Source: Sphingobacteriia bacterium (lineage in GTDB: Bacteria; Bacteroidota; Bacteroidia; Chitinophagales; Chitinophagaceae). From it: a DNA stretch of 32,333 nt. Below are positions 16,801-24,279 of the stretch, piece after piece. Each line of letters opens with the position of its first letter. Positions within the stretch are counted from its first letter, which is position 1. The stretch spans positions 1-32,333 of the forward strand of contig JAECQP010000037.1 in NCBI GenBank assembly GCA_015999745.1, written 5' to 3'. Both the position numbers and the translations under genes were made by a program. The notes beneath the pieces are model-generated. The model had not been told where the DNA came from and made no database searches. It worked only from the letters and a program-made list of their open reading frames with translations.

Positions 16801-16925
16801 CAGGCTTCGGCTTTTTTATCCATTGCTGATTCATGGTTGCGAACGAACCAGGTAAAGGATAACTGGTACAAACAAATTAATGTAAGTGCTATTGCAAAAA
16901 AACGCACTAAACCTTTCAGTTGCAT
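13833..16925 (-). CDS. secDF: Protein translocase subunit SecDF (SecD-SecF fusion)
   Basis: 1030 residues. The inner-membrane proton-driven partner of SecYEG pulls translocating proteins across the membrane. The SecD half has a first membrane segment (about 8-27), LGLDLQGGMS (105-114), a periplasmic region and a five-helix block with GMAVDTN containing Asp609, the proton-relay position. The SecF half begins about residue 720, has GVEFSGG (748-754) and GFSMNDTVIVYDR with Asp930. The fusion arrangement is normal for Bacteroidota. A Thr/Ala-rich low-complexity insert (about 288-340) sits inside the periplasmic SecD region. A perfect -7 element (TATCTTTG on the minus strand, 16970-16977) lies 44 bases upstream. 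Its partner yajC is elsewhere in the window. Confidence 0.97.
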   Translation of the reverse strand: MQLKGLVRFFAIALTLICLYQLSFTWFVRNHESAMDKKAEAWLNKAYPAAAQKYPGNKELQAAYADTLADLKKDRLQRLLDSTKDEKLAFGLTTYRSAKEKELMLGLDLQGGMSVTMEVGLDGLIKSLANYTKDPSFNKAIDNAVARKANSGADLITLFNEEFKKLNPDIKLAPFFATRSAGKVKIDASNDAVTSYLREQAIAAFNNTYRILRTRIDRFGVASPNINPDPAKGIINIELAGVNDKQRVRSYLQSTANLQFFEVYTLESTDLQNGLVAADKSVQEFLNGTTATKPVTADTTKAAPAVTTAAVDTTKTATLSSLATDTNKAATAKSDTGKLKENLNPILRLMQISQPYQSENGKVSYPAAIGYIQSKDTGTLNDYLKMDVVKTKFPSNLVFMYGKAELDDPKAKDILTLYAIKTLDNGQAELEGDHISSASQDYDERGRIAIKMNMDKIGSNIWAKMTTRNVGKPLAIVLDNFVYSAPNVNDPITTGNSQISGNYTIKEAQDLSEILESGKLPAPAKIVQEQQVGPTLGKESVKGGMLSFGISFLVIFALMLLYFNTGGWVANAALILNLLFTIGILSALGFTLTAPGIAGLVLTIGMAVDTNVIIFERIKEELSKGKNYATAVNDGYKRSLAPVLDGHITSLLTAIILAYFGLGPVLGFATTQIIGLLLSLFCGILISRLITDWYTNKNRHFEYFTTLSKNIFKHAAYKFIEYRKIAYVISGVILILGIASFFNGFDQGVEFSGGRSYTIKFDKAVNTEEIRDELKAVFGEAPIIKTVDTKNQVNITTSYKIEETGENIDAEVEKLLYTGLQKHLPAGTSFNAFEANYKQSSQTVLPTISDDLKAGATKATIIAVLVICFYIFVRFRDWRYSLGTIFSLMHDVFVTLIVFSFFRNIVPFPLEIDQHFIAAILTVIGFSMNDTVIVYDRIREDSTLMTGADNATIINRAINQTLSRTIMTSVTVFLTILILFIFGGEVTRGFAFAMLIGVITGSYSSIFVAAPILVDFAKSRPLGKAEPKKK

Positions 16926-16969
16926 ATTAGTAACGGTTTACGAATTTGAATCCCGATTTTTCAGGTTGG

Positions 16970-16977
16970 CAAAGATA
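16970..16977 (-). promoter_or_regulatory. -7 element (TATCTTTG) of secDF
   Basis: Exact TAnnTTTG match on the minus strand, 44 bases before the secDF ATG. No clear -33. Confidence 0.45.
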
Positions 16978-17046
16978 GGGGAATGCACTATAAAGTACGT
17001 CAGCTCTTTACGCACCATTCTGGATATACAATATTTATCCTATATA

Positions 17047-17511
17047 TTATTGTACCGCTACCAGGGTAACTTCAAAAAACAGGGGTGAATTTGGCGGAAT
17101 ATTGCTGCTTCCAACACAACTGTATGCCAGTGCAGAGGGGATCACCATTTTAATCTTACCACCGGCACGGAGGAGCGGAATGGCAATTTTCCAGCCCTCA
17201 ATCAGGGAAGACAACTGGTTGGTATACGGATTGGCCACTGCCTGAATGGTTACATTATCCATGTTTTTCAGTGTATAGATTACTGAAACAATGGATGAAA
17301 CACCGGGTGTGGCGCCTGTACCCGGACTAACAATCTCATATAATATACCACTGGCGTGTTCTGTATAATTAATACTGTTGGCAGTGCAATAAGCGGTCAT
17401 CGCCGCTTTTTCAGAAGCTACTGTTGCCGGCTGGCAACCGGAATCTGTTGTTTTTCCACAAGACAAAGAGAAAAGTGCCCATCCGATAAACGCAAAAACT
17501 GTTTTTTTCAT
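17047..17511 (-). CDS. FKBP-type peptidyl-prolyl isomerase lipoprotein
   Basis: 154 residues from ATG 17511; ten further upstream codons are open but a start there would spoil the signal. MKKTVFAFIG...FSLSC is a lipoprotein signal with Cys18 lipidated. The C-terminal part shows FKBP features: GILYEIVSPGTG, a central V.VIYTLK strand, EGWKIAIPLLRAGGKIKMVIPSALAY and a final FFEVTLV strand, so it should catalyse proline isomerisation in the periplasm or at the outer membrane. The family YG.G.....IP.N..L.F.VEL motif is kept as SCVGSSNIPPNSPLFFEV. The gene is 34 bases after the small membrane protein gene on the same strand and near secDF, consistent with a role after export. No terminator hairpin is visible downstream. 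Confidence 0.88.
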   Translation of the reverse strand: MKKTVFAFIGWALFSLSCGKTTDSGCQPATVASEKAAMTAYCTANSINYTEHASGILYEIVSPGTGATPGVSSIVSVIYTLKNMDNVTIQAVANPYTNQLSSLIEGWKIAIPLLRAGGKIKMVIPSALAYSCVGSSNIPPNSPLFFEVTLVAVQ

Positions 17512-17545
17512 TCCTATTATTTGTTTTAAGACGCAAAGCATTGGT

Positions 17546-17869
17546 TTATGGCTGCATCTGCTGTTCTTTTTTTTTATTTTTCCGGGCCATAATTTCCATA
17601 AAACGCTGTTCCTGCATTTCCCATTTAAACCGCCTGTACATCAGCGCTATAAACACGGAGATGATGAGAATGGCCAGGAGCAGCACAACGGCGCTTAGTT
17701 TGCTGTTGGCCTCCATCGTTGCACGGGTATACCATCCCGAATATAAAACAATCAGTACCGCAACGCCAATGGCGAAGCCGGATGAGAGTCCGAACATAAA
17801 CGCCCTGGAGCTGCTCTTTTCCCTGGAACTGTTCTTTTGCCAGTAGGCAGCAAACTGATCGTCATCCAT
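17546..17869 (-). CDS. Small two-helix membrane protein, unknown
   Basis: 107 residues from ATG 17869 (an ATG two codons earlier at 17875 sits only 4 bases after the -7-like box at 17880-17887). Acidic N-terminus, two membrane segments (about 26-46 and 60-80), then a highly basic C-terminal tail rich in Lys, Arg and Gln (RKNKKKEQQ). The basic tail after the second helix suggests both ends face the cytosol. I do not recognise a family. Probably co-transcribed with the FKBP lipoprotein gene downstream. Confidence 0.7.
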   Translation of the reverse strand: MDDDQFAAYWQKNSSREKSSSRAFMFGLSSGFAIGVAVLIVLYSGWYTRATMEANSKLSAVVLLLAILIISVFIALMYRRFKWEMQEQRFMEIMARKNKKKEQQMQP

Positions 17870-17879
17870 TATCATTTTG

Positions 17880-17887
17880 CGAAATTA
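17880..17887 (-). promoter_or_regulatory. Imperfect -7 element (TAATTTCG) of the small membrane protein gene
   Basis: One mismatch from TAnnTTTG (TTCG). Similar TTCG variants precede yajC, nusB and the 12749-13255 gene, so the variant may be functional here. Confidence 0.35.
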
Positions 17888-17952
17888 GCCGAAGTTTTAT
17901 GAATAAAAACCCATTATTTTACGTTCTTTCCGGTAATCAATAAACAAAGGGT

Positions 17953-18636
17953 ATGCAACTGATTAAGAAAGATGGAATATTCATCTTCTGGGTATTATTG
18001 TTTGCACATTGTGCGTTCATCTATTTCGGTAAAACCGAATACCGGCATATTACCAAACTGCTGCTGATTCCATTGCTGATCACTTACCTGGTGTTGAATG
18101 CAAGGAAAAACGCTTACCAGCACAGCAAAGCCATCCTCTATGCCGGACTGGTTTTCTCTTTCCTGGGAGACCTGTTCCTGATCTATTCCGGCAAGGGCTT
18201 CTTTATTGCAGGCATGGTTGCCTTCATGCTTACACATATTTGTTATACCACTTTCTTTTTAAAAGCGGGTAAAATTGATCTCCGCAAAGCCACTGAGTTT
18301 TTTATTGCGGCCATTATAGTGACCTTGATAGGAATGAAGCTTCTGCAGTTTCTAAAGCCTTACCTGGGAGAGATGGAACTGCCGGTAAAGATTTATACCA
18401 TCGTGATCTGCCTGATGACTGCTTCCGCAGCAAATCTGCTGAGCAGTAAATCCATGAAAGTGATTGCCGCTGGTTTTTTTGTGCCCGGCGCCGCTTTATT
18501 CATGTTATCCGATTCAGTACTGGCGCTGAATCACTTCATTTACAAGGATGCATTCCTGAACATTGTAGTGATGCTGACTTACGGATATGCGCAATGCTTA
18601 CTGGTGCAGGGTTTTACGAGGTATCTGAAAGTATAA
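17953..18636 (+). CDS. Lysoplasmalogenase-like YhhN family membrane protein
   Basis: 227 residues, about eight membrane segments. Matches the YhhN/TMEM86 family: TKLLLIPLLITYL, then FSFLGDLFL, a HICYT motif and near the C-terminus GAALFMLSDSVLALNHF; the paired Asp residues in GD and SD are the family's probable active-site residues. Characterised relatives cleave the vinyl-ether bond of lysoplasmalogens, but bacterial members without plasmalogens may act on other lipids. It is monocistronic, divergent from the small membrane protein gene and convergent with groEL, sharing a bidirectional terminator. Function from family only. Confidence 0.85.
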   Translation: MQLIKKDGIFIFWVLLFAHCAFIYFGKTEYRHITKLLLIPLLITYLVLNARKNAYQHSKAILYAGLVFSFLGDLFLIYSGKGFFIAGMVAFMLTHICYTTFFLKAGKIDLRKATEFFIAAIIVTLIGMKLLQFLKPYLGEMELPVKIYTIVICLMTASAANLLSSKSMKVIAAGFFVPGAALFMLSDSVLALNHFIYKDAFLNIVVMLTYGYAQCLLVQGFTRYLKV

Positions 18637-18667
18637 CCTGAAGAATACCGTTAAAGTATCAACCAAT

Positions 18668-18702
18668 AAAAAGGTCCCCGAAATTGTTCGGAGACCTTTT
18701 TT
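18668..18702. terminator. Bidirectional terminator between yhhN-like and groEL genes
   Basis: A 15-bp stem with one mismatch (18668-18682 with 18687-18701) around an ATTG loop; T-runs are present on both strands. Confidence 0.85.
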
Positions 18703-18720
18703 ATTCGATTGAAGATAATC

Positions 18721-20355
18721 TTAGTAACCCATTCCGCCCATATCAGGAGCGCCACCATGCTGGTGTGGAGCTTCAGGCTTTGGCTTATCGGCAATTACAC
18801 ACTCAGTGGTGAGTAACATTGCAGCAATAGAAGCCGCATTCTCTAAAGCAACACGGGTAACCTTGGTAGGATCAATTACACCTGCTTTAAACAGGTTTTC
18901 ATACACTTCGGTACGGGCATTGAAACCAAAATCACCTTTTCCTTCTTTAATTTTCTGAACAACGATAGAACCTTCAATACCACTGTTGATCACGATCTGA
19001 CGCAACGGCTCTTCAATGGCTCTTTTAACAATCTGGATACCGGTCAGTTCATCTTCGTTGGAACCTTTCAGTTTCTCCAGTGATTCAACCGCGCGAATAT
19101 AAGCGACACCGCCACCAGGTACGATACCTTCTTCAACAGCAGCTCTTGTAGCGTGTAATGCATCGTCTACGCGGTCTTTCTTTTCTTTCATTTCAACCTC
19201 TGTAGCAGCGCCTACATACAGTACGGCAACACCACCACTCAGTTTAGCCAGACGCTCCTGCAGTTTCTCACGATCGTAGTCAGAAGTAGTGTTTTCTACC
19301 TGCGCCTTGATCTGGTTTACTCTTGCAACGATATCTGCTTTTTTACCTTTACCACCTACAACAATGGTATTGTCTTTATCGATGGTGATAGAAGCCGCCT
19401 GACCCAAATAGGTTAAATCGGCGTTCTCCAGTTTAAATCCTTGTTCTTCGCTCACTACAGTACCTGCAGTCAGGATAGCAATATCTGTCAGCATTTCCTT
19501 TCTGCGGTCGCCAAAGCCAGGAGCCTTAACAGCAGCCACTTTCAGGGTACCACGTAACTTATTTACTACCAGTGTAGCCAGTGCTTCACCTTCCAGGTCT
19601 TCTGCAATGATCACGAGCGGACGGCCAGTTTGAGCCACTTTCTCCAGGATATGCAGTATATCCTTCATAGCGCTGATCTTCTTGTCGTAGATCAGGATAT
19701 ATGGATTCTGTAATTCAGCTTCCATTTTTTCGCTGTTGGTAACAAAGTAAGGAGAGATATAACCACGGTCGAACTGCATACCTTCCACTACATCAACTGT
19801 AGTATCGGTACCTTTTGCTTCTTCTACCGTAATTACGCCTTCTTTACCAACTTTAGCCATTGCAGTAGCAATCAGCTTTCCAATTTCATTATCGCTGTTA
19901 GCAGAAATAGTAGCTACCTGCTCAATTTTCTTGGAGTCGTTGCCTACCGCCTGAGACTGCGCTTTCAGGCTTTCAACTACTTTGGCAACCGCCTTGTCAA
20001 TACCACGCTTCAGGTCCATTGGATTGGCGCCTGCAGCAACGTTTTTCAAACCTTCACTGATAATTGCCTGAGCCAGAACGGTAGCAGTGGTAGTACCATC
20101 ACCTGCAATATCAGCGGTTTTGGAAGCTACTTCTTTCACCATCTGAGCGCCCATATTTTCAATAGCGTCTTCCAGTTCAATTTCTTTAGCAACGGAAACA
20201 CCATCTTTGGTTACAGAAGGTGCACCGAATTTCTTTTCAATAACCACGTTACGACCTTTAGGCCCCAGGGTTACTTTAACGGCGTTGGCAAGCGTGTCAA
20301 CACCTTTTTTCATCTTATTTCTAGCTTCAATATCAAAGAATATCTGCTTAGCCAT
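18721..20355 (-). CDS. groEL: Chaperonin GroEL
   Basis: 544 residues. ATP-driven double-ring folding chaperone of the cytosol. ATP-site motif [11 protein letters not shown] with Asp86, the apical domain, the [10 protein letters not shown] motif near residue 405 and a short GGMGY C-terminal tail all match. Full length and no truncation. It follows groES by 41 bases in the usual order. The tail has one GGM repeat and a His-containing HQHGG segment. Confidence 0.99.
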   Translation of the reverse strand: MAKQIFFDIEARNKMKKGVDTLANAVKVTLGPKGRNVVIEKKFGAPSVTKDGVSVAKEIELEDAIENMGAQMVKEVASKTADIAGDGTTTATVLAQAIISEGLKNVAAGANPMDLKRGIDKAVAKVVESLKAQSQAVGNDSKKIEQVATISANSDNEIGKLIATAMAKVGKEGVITVEEAKGTDTTVDVVEGMQFDRGYISPYFVTNSEKMEAELQNPYILIYDKKISAMKDILHILEKVAQTGRPLVIIAEDLEGEALATLVVNKLRGTLKVAAVKAPGFGDRRKEMLTDIAILTAGTVVSEEQGFKLENADLTYLGQAASITIDKDNTIVVGGKGKKADIVARVNQIKAQVENTTSDYDREKLQERLAKLSGGVAVLYVGAATEVEMKEKKDRVDDALHATRAAVEEGIVPGGGVAYIRAVESLEKLKGSNEDELTGIQIVKRAIEEPLRQIVINSGIEGSIVVQKIKEGKGDFGFNARTEVYENLFKAGVIDPTKVTRVALENAASIAAMLLTTECVIADKPKPEAPHQHGGAPDMGGMGY

Positions 20356-20396
20356 ATGTTTAGTTTTGTGATTTGGTTAAAATAAATAGGGAATTA

Positions 20397-20678
20397 TTAG
20401 ATGATCGCTAAAAGATCGCTTTCTCTCATGATCAACAAATCCTGACCTTCAATCGAAACCTCCGTTCCGGCATATTTGCCATAAAGTACGGTGTCGCCTA
20501 CTTTTACAGTCATTGGTTCGTCTGTTTTGCCTTTACCCGCAGCTACAATTACACCACGCTGTGGCTTTTCTTTAGCTGTATCTGGGATAATGATTCCTCC
20601 GGCTGTTTTTTCTTCAGCAGCAGCAGGCTTTACAAGAACTCTGTCGTGCAGAGGAGTAACGTTGATTTTCTTAGCCAT
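20397..20678 (-). CDS. groES: Co-chaperonin GroES
   Basis: 93 residues. Heptameric lid of Gro[12 protein letters not shown], then TAGGIIIPD, the mobile-loop region, [15 protein letters not shown] and a final LLIMRESD motif are all present. It is the first gene of the groESL unit. The 228-base upstream gap contains a GC-rich inverted repeat (20770-20789) but no CIRCE (TTAGCACTC-N9-GAGTGCTAA), so HrcA control is not indicated by the sequence. Confidence 0.99.
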   Translation of the reverse strand: MAKKINVTPLHDRVLVKPAAAEEKTAGGIIIPDTAKEKPQRGVIVAAGKGKTDEPMTVKVGDTVLYGKYAGTEVSIEGQDLLIMRESDLLAII

Positions 20679-20769
20679 ACGTTATTGATTTTGATTAAAT
20701 TAGGTTAATTTTTCCTCGATAGATCGATAATTATGCCAGAAGCCGGTTTAAGCCAAATTTTCAGGTTAT

Positions 20770-20789
20770 CCCGGAATTTGCGTTCCGGG
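20770..20789. promoter_or_regulatory. Inverted repeat CCCGGAA-N6-TTCCGGG upstream of groES
   Basis: A perfect 7-bp inverted repeat, GC-rich within an AT-rich gap, 92-111 bases before the groES ATG. A weak TTTG...TAATTATC pair lies downstream of it toward groES on the minus strand. It is not followed by a T-run on the minus strand, so an operator is more likely than a terminator. The regulator is unknown. Confidence 0.4.
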
Positions 20790-20875
20790 CACGCACAGCC
20801 TGACAGATAGGGGAGACTCACTGGAACATATCGTGTCAAATTTGCATTTAAGAAGGGAAAGTATGGATAAAACCT

Positions 20876-20883
20876 TACCTTCG
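20876..20883 (+). promoter_or_regulatory. Imperfect -7 element (TACCTTCG) of nusB
   Basis: One mismatch from TAnnTTTG, 23 bases before the nusB ATG at 20907. No -33 at the right distance. Confidence 0.35.
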
Positions 20884-20906
20884 CGCAGCTCAAAAAGTTC
20901 TTGTTC

Positions 20907-21830
20907 ATGATCAGTAGAAGAAATATCCGTGTTAAAGTAATGCAGTTGCTCTATATGATTGAGTCCGCGGATTCAGGTAATACATTTAAACAACCCGTTC
21001 AAACCCTCGAAAAACAGCTGGATAAAAGCCGGGAGCTTTTTATTTACCTGATTTATTTCCTGGCGGAAGTGGCCAGGTATGCCGAAACCAATTCCCTGAA
21101 GCGGGCTTCCAGGAACCTGCCGTCTGCAAGTGACCTGAATGTAAACATCAAGATTGCCGGAAACGATTTTATCTGGGCCTTGCTGGAGAATAAATCTTAT
21201 CAAAAAGCCATTGAAACCGATCAACCGGAGCGCATCATCGATATGGACCTGGTTAAAAAGATCTACAATAACCTTACTGAAACTCCTGAATACAGGCAAT
21301 ACATTCAGGAAGACAGCCGCGATAAAGCCAGGGAACGGGAGATCATCAAACTGATTTTCACCCAGCTGATGCTACCCAATGAAGACTTCATTACCCATGT
21401 TGAAGAACATTTCAATAACTGGGACGACGATGCCGATATGATGGATCAGCTCGTACTCAGCTATATACAGAAACCCGCCAGCGTACAGCCGGATCGGTTG
21501 ATGAGCGCTGATAAATGGGATTTTGCCAGAACCCTGCTGTTGACTGCCATTGAGAAAAAAGAATTCTGCGCAACACTCATCAAACCCAAACTCAAAAACT
21601 GGGATGCCGAGCGAATTGCCCAGCTGGATATGATCCTGATGAGAATGGGTATCTGTGAGCTCCTGTATTTTGAAACCATTCCTACCAAAGTAACCATCAA
21701 CGAATACATTGACCTGGCCAAGGATTACAGCACACCGCAAAGCGGGCAGTTTGTAAATGGTATCCTCGACAGCATCCACAAAGAGCTGGACACCGAAGGA
21801 AAAATCAATAAAATCAGCTTTAAGAAATAA
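20907..21830 (+). CDS. nusB: Transcription antitermination protein NusB (long Bacteroidota form)
   Basis: 307 residues from ATG 20907 (the frame extends two codons to a TTG). NusB binds boxA RNA with S10 and supports rRNA transcription. The start MISRRNIRVKVMQLLY resembles the NusB N-terminus (RR..R..A.Q.LY), and the C-terminal part (about 200-300) has the classical LTAIEKKEF..LI.PKLKNWD.ERIAQLDM..LRM..CEL......PTKVTINEYIDLAKDYSTP.SG.FVNGILD block. The middle, about residues 50-190, is an insert that makes it about twice the length of E. coli NusB; this is usual in Bacteroidota. It heads a nusB-DUF1573-yajC cluster with a 10-base gap to the next gene. Confidence 0.95.
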   Translation: MISRRNIRVKVMQLLYMIESADSGNTFKQPVQTLEKQLDKSRELFIYLIYFLAEVARYAETNSLKRASRNLPSASDLNVNIKIAGNDFIWALLENKSYQKAIETDQPERIIDMDLVKKIYNNLTETPEYRQYIQEDSRDKAREREIIKLIFTQLMLPNEDFITHVEEHFNNWDDDADMMDQLVLSYIQKPASVQPDRLMSADKWDFARTLLLTAIEKKEFCATLIKPKLKNWDAERIAQLDMILMRMGICELLYFETIPTKVTINEYIDLAKDYSTPQSGQFVNGILDSIHKELDTEGKINKISFKK

Positions 21831-21840
21831 AACAATTGTT

Positions 21841-22287
21841 ATGAAACGGCTGGCGTTTTACCTGCTACTGATTACAGGATTTGCTTCCTGCAATAATTCC
21901 GGAAACGATGCTGCGGTTCCTGCGCAGGCAACTGCTGGCACGGCGGCTTTAACCACCATCAGTTATACCGATACCGTTGTGAACTTCGGTACCATCAACA
22001 TGGGAGAACAGGCTCAAATCAGATTTGAATTTACCAATACCGGCAACCAGCCGCTGTACCTGACCGATGTACGGCCCGGCTGTGGTTGCACGGTTGCAGA
22101 ATATACCAGGGGCGCCATATCTCCCGGAGGAAAAGGATCCATCATTGCTGCATTCGACAGTAATAAGGCACATCCTGGCTCCGTCAGCAAAAGTATTTTT
22201 GTAACTTCCAACACCAGCAATGGTGCAATGCATACCCTCAGTTTTAACGGAGAAATTAAAGAACAGCCATCGGTTCCAGCAAATTAA
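21841..22287 (+). CDS. DUF1573 domain lipoprotein
   Basis: 148 residues from ATG 21841. Lipoprotein signal LLITGFASC with Cys17. The DUF1573 domain follows: Y..TVVNFGTI..GE....F.FTNTGNQPL.L.DV..GCGCT with Cys81 and Cys83, then a G.I...FDS....G...K.I.V.SN pattern. The domain is an Ig-like (ASH-type) fold common in Bacteroidota envelopes; its molecular role is not known to me. It sits between nusB (10-base gap) and yajC, an arrangement I recall as common in the phylum. Confidence 0.9.
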   Translation: MKRLAFYLLLITGFASCNNSGNDAAVPAQATAGTAALTTISYTDTVVNFGTINMGEQAQIRFEFTNTGNQPLYLTDVRPGCGCTVAEYTRGAISPGGKGSIIAAFDSNKAHPGSVSKSIFVTSNTSNGAMHTLSFNGEIKEQPSVPAN

Positions 22288-22291
22288 TTCC

Positions 22292-22299
22292 TATTTTCG
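22292..22299 (+). promoter_or_regulatory. Imperfect -7 element (TATTTTCG) of yajC
   Basis: One mismatch from TAnnTTTG, 24 bases before the yajC ATG at 22324. It may add to transcription coming from nusB. Confidence 0.35.
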
Positions 22300-22323
22300 T
22301 CCATCAATTCTAAAATAAACAAC

Positions 22324-22662
22324 ATGTTCAGTTTAGTATCCATTCTTTTATCTGCCGATCCAAAACAGGGCGGAACCGTTCAGTTAGTGATGATGGGAGC
22401 CATCATCCTTGTTTTCTGGTTATTCATGATCCGTCCACAGGCTAAAAAAGCAAAAGAACAAAAGAAGTTTGTCGATAATATGCAGAAGGGCGATAAAATC
22501 GTTACCATCGCTGGTATTCACGGCACCATCAACAAAATCAACGAAGACAATACCATTCAACTGGAAGTAAATCCGGGCAGCTACCTGAAAATCGAAAAAT
22601 CTTCTATCAGCATGGAGTGGACTGCCGCCATCAACAAGGTCGCCACTTCCGAGAAAAAATAG
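22324..22662 (+). CDS. yajC: Preprotein translocase subunit YajC
   Basis: 112 residues. Single-span inner-membrane protein that associates with SecDF. A short acceptor N-terminus, membrane segment about 19-36 ending FMIRPQ, then the basic KKAKEQKKF and a cytosolic domain with GDKIVTIAGIHGTINKI and a later I.K.SIS motif. Family length. Terminated by the hairpin at 22692-22720. Its partner secDF is about 5 kb away on the other strand. Confidence 0.95.
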   Translation: MFSLVSILLSADPKQGGTVQLVMMGAIILVFWLFMIRPQAKKAKEQKKFVDNMQKGDKIVTIAGIHGTINKINEDNTIQLEVNPGSYLKIEKSSISMEWTAAINKVATSEKK

Positions 22663-22691
22663 CCGATATCATTTAATCGAGTAAATTTATT

Positions 22692-22720
22692 GCCGGTAAT
22701 CTTGTATTACCGGCTTTTTT
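22692..22720 (+). terminator. Terminator of yajC, abutting coaE
   Basis: Perfect 9-bp stem (22692-22700 GCCGGTAAT with 22706-22714), 5-base loop and T6 at 22715-22720. The T-run ends directly at the ATG at 22721. A -7-like TAATCTTG (22697-22704, one mismatch) is embedded in the left arm and loop, so the same bases may serve as the coaE promoter. Confidence 0.8.
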
Positions 22721-22726
22721 ATGTCT

Positions 22727-23311
22727 ATGCTTATAATAGGACTTACCGGAGGAATAGGCAGCGGTAAATCTACCGTAGCAGCCATCTTTGCGCAACTGGG
22801 TATCCCCGTACTTCAGGCAGATAAGCTGGCCAAAACCATCATGCACGAAAACAAGCAGGTAAAGGAACAACTGATCCATACATTTGGGGAGGAGGCCTAT
22901 CTCAACAACCACCTGAACAGCGCCTATATTGCCAATATCGTTTTCAGGGACCCCTACCAGTTATCTGTACTCAATTCCATTGTTCATCCCGTAACCATTG
23001 CAGAAAGTGAAGCATGGGCCCAACGGCAGCAGGCACCGTATGTAATCAAGGAGGCCGCGCTGTTTTTTGAATCGGGCTCAGCCCAGGGGCTGGACGGGAT
23101 CATTGGTGTAAGCGCCCCCGCATATCTCCGCATTAAAAGGGTGATGGACCGGGATCATATTTCACACGAACAGGTCCTTGACCGAATGAAACAACAGATT
23201 GACGCCGGTTTAAAAATGAAGCTCTGCGACTGGGTCATAGTGAACGACGAACAGCAATTGCTGATCCCGCAGGTATTGGCCCTGCATGAACATTTCCTCT
23301 CCTTAGCCTGA
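22727..23311 (+). CDS. coaE: Dephospho-CoA kinase
   Basis: 194 residues. Last step of coenzyme A synthesis: ATP-dependent 3'-phosphorylation of dephospho-CoA. P-loop TGGIGSGKST at residues 7-16, then a D-K.....LL-type region, the substrate region VHP, a lid segment with R...R and the late NDE motif. The start at 22727 is preferred because homologs begin ML.IGLTGG and because the in-frame ATG at 22721 touches the terminator T-run. It is convergent with the RlmK-like gene, 5 bases between stops, with no terminator visible. The cluster nusB-DUF1573-yajC-coaE in other Bacteroidota often carries a YbbR-like gene before coaE; it is absent here (from memory, not checked). Confidence 0.95.
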   Translation: MLIIGLTGGIGSGKSTVAAIFAQLGIPVLQADKLAKTIMHENKQVKEQLIHTFGEEAYLNNHLNSAYIANIVFRDPYQLSVLNSIVHPVTIAESEAWAQRQQAPYVIKEAALFFESGSAQGLDGIIGVSAPAYLRIKRVMDRDHISHEQVLDRMKQQIDAGLKMKLCDWVIVNDEQQLLIPQVLALHEHFLSLA

Positions 23312-23316
23312 TTTCT

Positions 23317-24270
23317 TTAGCTTTTTACTATTTCAAAACACCAGCGTTTCAATTTTCCTTCAAAATCGAAGGGGGTGGTGGCCTTCGTAATATCTTTGAC
23401 GGCTGTTGAGTGGATCTGTTCGCGGTCTATTTCGAACCGGGTAAAATTGGTGCTGAAGATCAGTGTGCCTCCTGCGCTGGTTGCTGCCAGCACATCATTG
23501 ATCAGTTCCACATGATCCCGTTGAATATCCAGGATATCTTTCATTCTTTTGCTGTTGCTGAAAGTTGGCGGATCCATGATGACCAGGTCAAAGCTGTTGG
23601 GCGGCAGGGTTTTCAGGTATTGCTTTACATCTGCATGCACAAACCGGTATTTGTCTTTGTCTTTGAAATGATTGATGGCCATATTGTTTTCGGCCCAGCC
23701 CAGATAAGTTTTTGACAAATCCACCGATGTAACGGAAGCTGCTCCACCCGCGGCCGCATACACCGAAAATGAACCGGTATAACAGAACAGGTTCAATACA
23801 CTGTTTCCTTTGCAGCTGTTCCTTACTTTGTTGCGGGTAATTCTGTGATCTAAAAACAATCCGGTATCGAGGTAATCGGTGAGGTTCACCAGGAACTTAA
23901 GGCCGTCTTCCATTACGGTAAAGTACTGTTGCCCGGTGGAAAGCTTTTCGTACTGGCCCTCCCTGTGTGACTGTCTCTTGCGTTGCCTGCAATACATGTT
24001 GTCTACAGGTACATTCGTGATCGACTGTATGATTTCCATACAGCCGATCAGCCATGCTTCGTGCTGGTCATCGTCCATGCCATGCCTGCGCAGGTATTCT
24101 GCAATATAAATATTGGTTTCATACAGCTCAATGCTGAATGGAAACTCAGGTAAATCGTGGTCGTATATTCTGTAACAGGTAATACCCTGCCGTTTGGCCA
24201 GTTTATGCTTATGCCTGAATACTTTGGTCAGGCGATTTCTGAACATTTCTGCTTTTACCGGATCAATCAT
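23317..24270 (-). CDS. RlmK-type 23S rRNA (guanine-N7) methyltransferase, stand-alone
   Basis: 317 residues resembling the C-terminal RlmK half of E. coli RlmKL across its whole length: NRL.K......K.A...GI.CYR.YD.DLPE at the N-terminus, LVNLTDYLDTGLFLDHR in the middle, SAM-binding LFCYTGSFSVYAAAGGA (161-177) and DPPTFSNSKRM (233-243), then DIQRDH. RlmK makes m7G2069 in 23S rRNA. The THUMP and RlmL parts of the fused enzyme are missing, so it acts alone or the second activity is encoded elsewhere. The gene starts 9 bases after the aminotransferase stop and shares its transcript. Confidence 0.9.
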   Translation of the reverse strand: MIDPVKAEMFRNRLTKVFRHKHKLAKRQGITCYRIYDHDLPEFPFSIELYETNIYIAEYLRRHGMDDDQHEAWLIGCMEIIQSITNVPVDNMYCRQRKRQSHREGQYEKLSTGQQYFTVMEDGLKFLVNLTDYLDTGLFLDHRITRNKVRNSCKGNSVLNLFCYTGSFSVYAAAGGAASVTSVDLSKTYLGWAENNMAINHFKDKDKYRFVHADVKQYLKTLPPNSFDLVIMDPPTFSNSKRMKDILDIQRDHVELINDVLAATSAGGTLIFSTNFTRFEIDREQIHSTAVKDITKATTPFDFEGKLKRWCFEIVKS

Positions 24271-24279
24271 TCAATAGTA

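Noticed and set aside
20705..20908. 67-codon minus-strand ORF between groES and nusB
   Set aside because: It fills a promoter region, has no recognisable domain or promoter, and reads across both control regions; likely chance.
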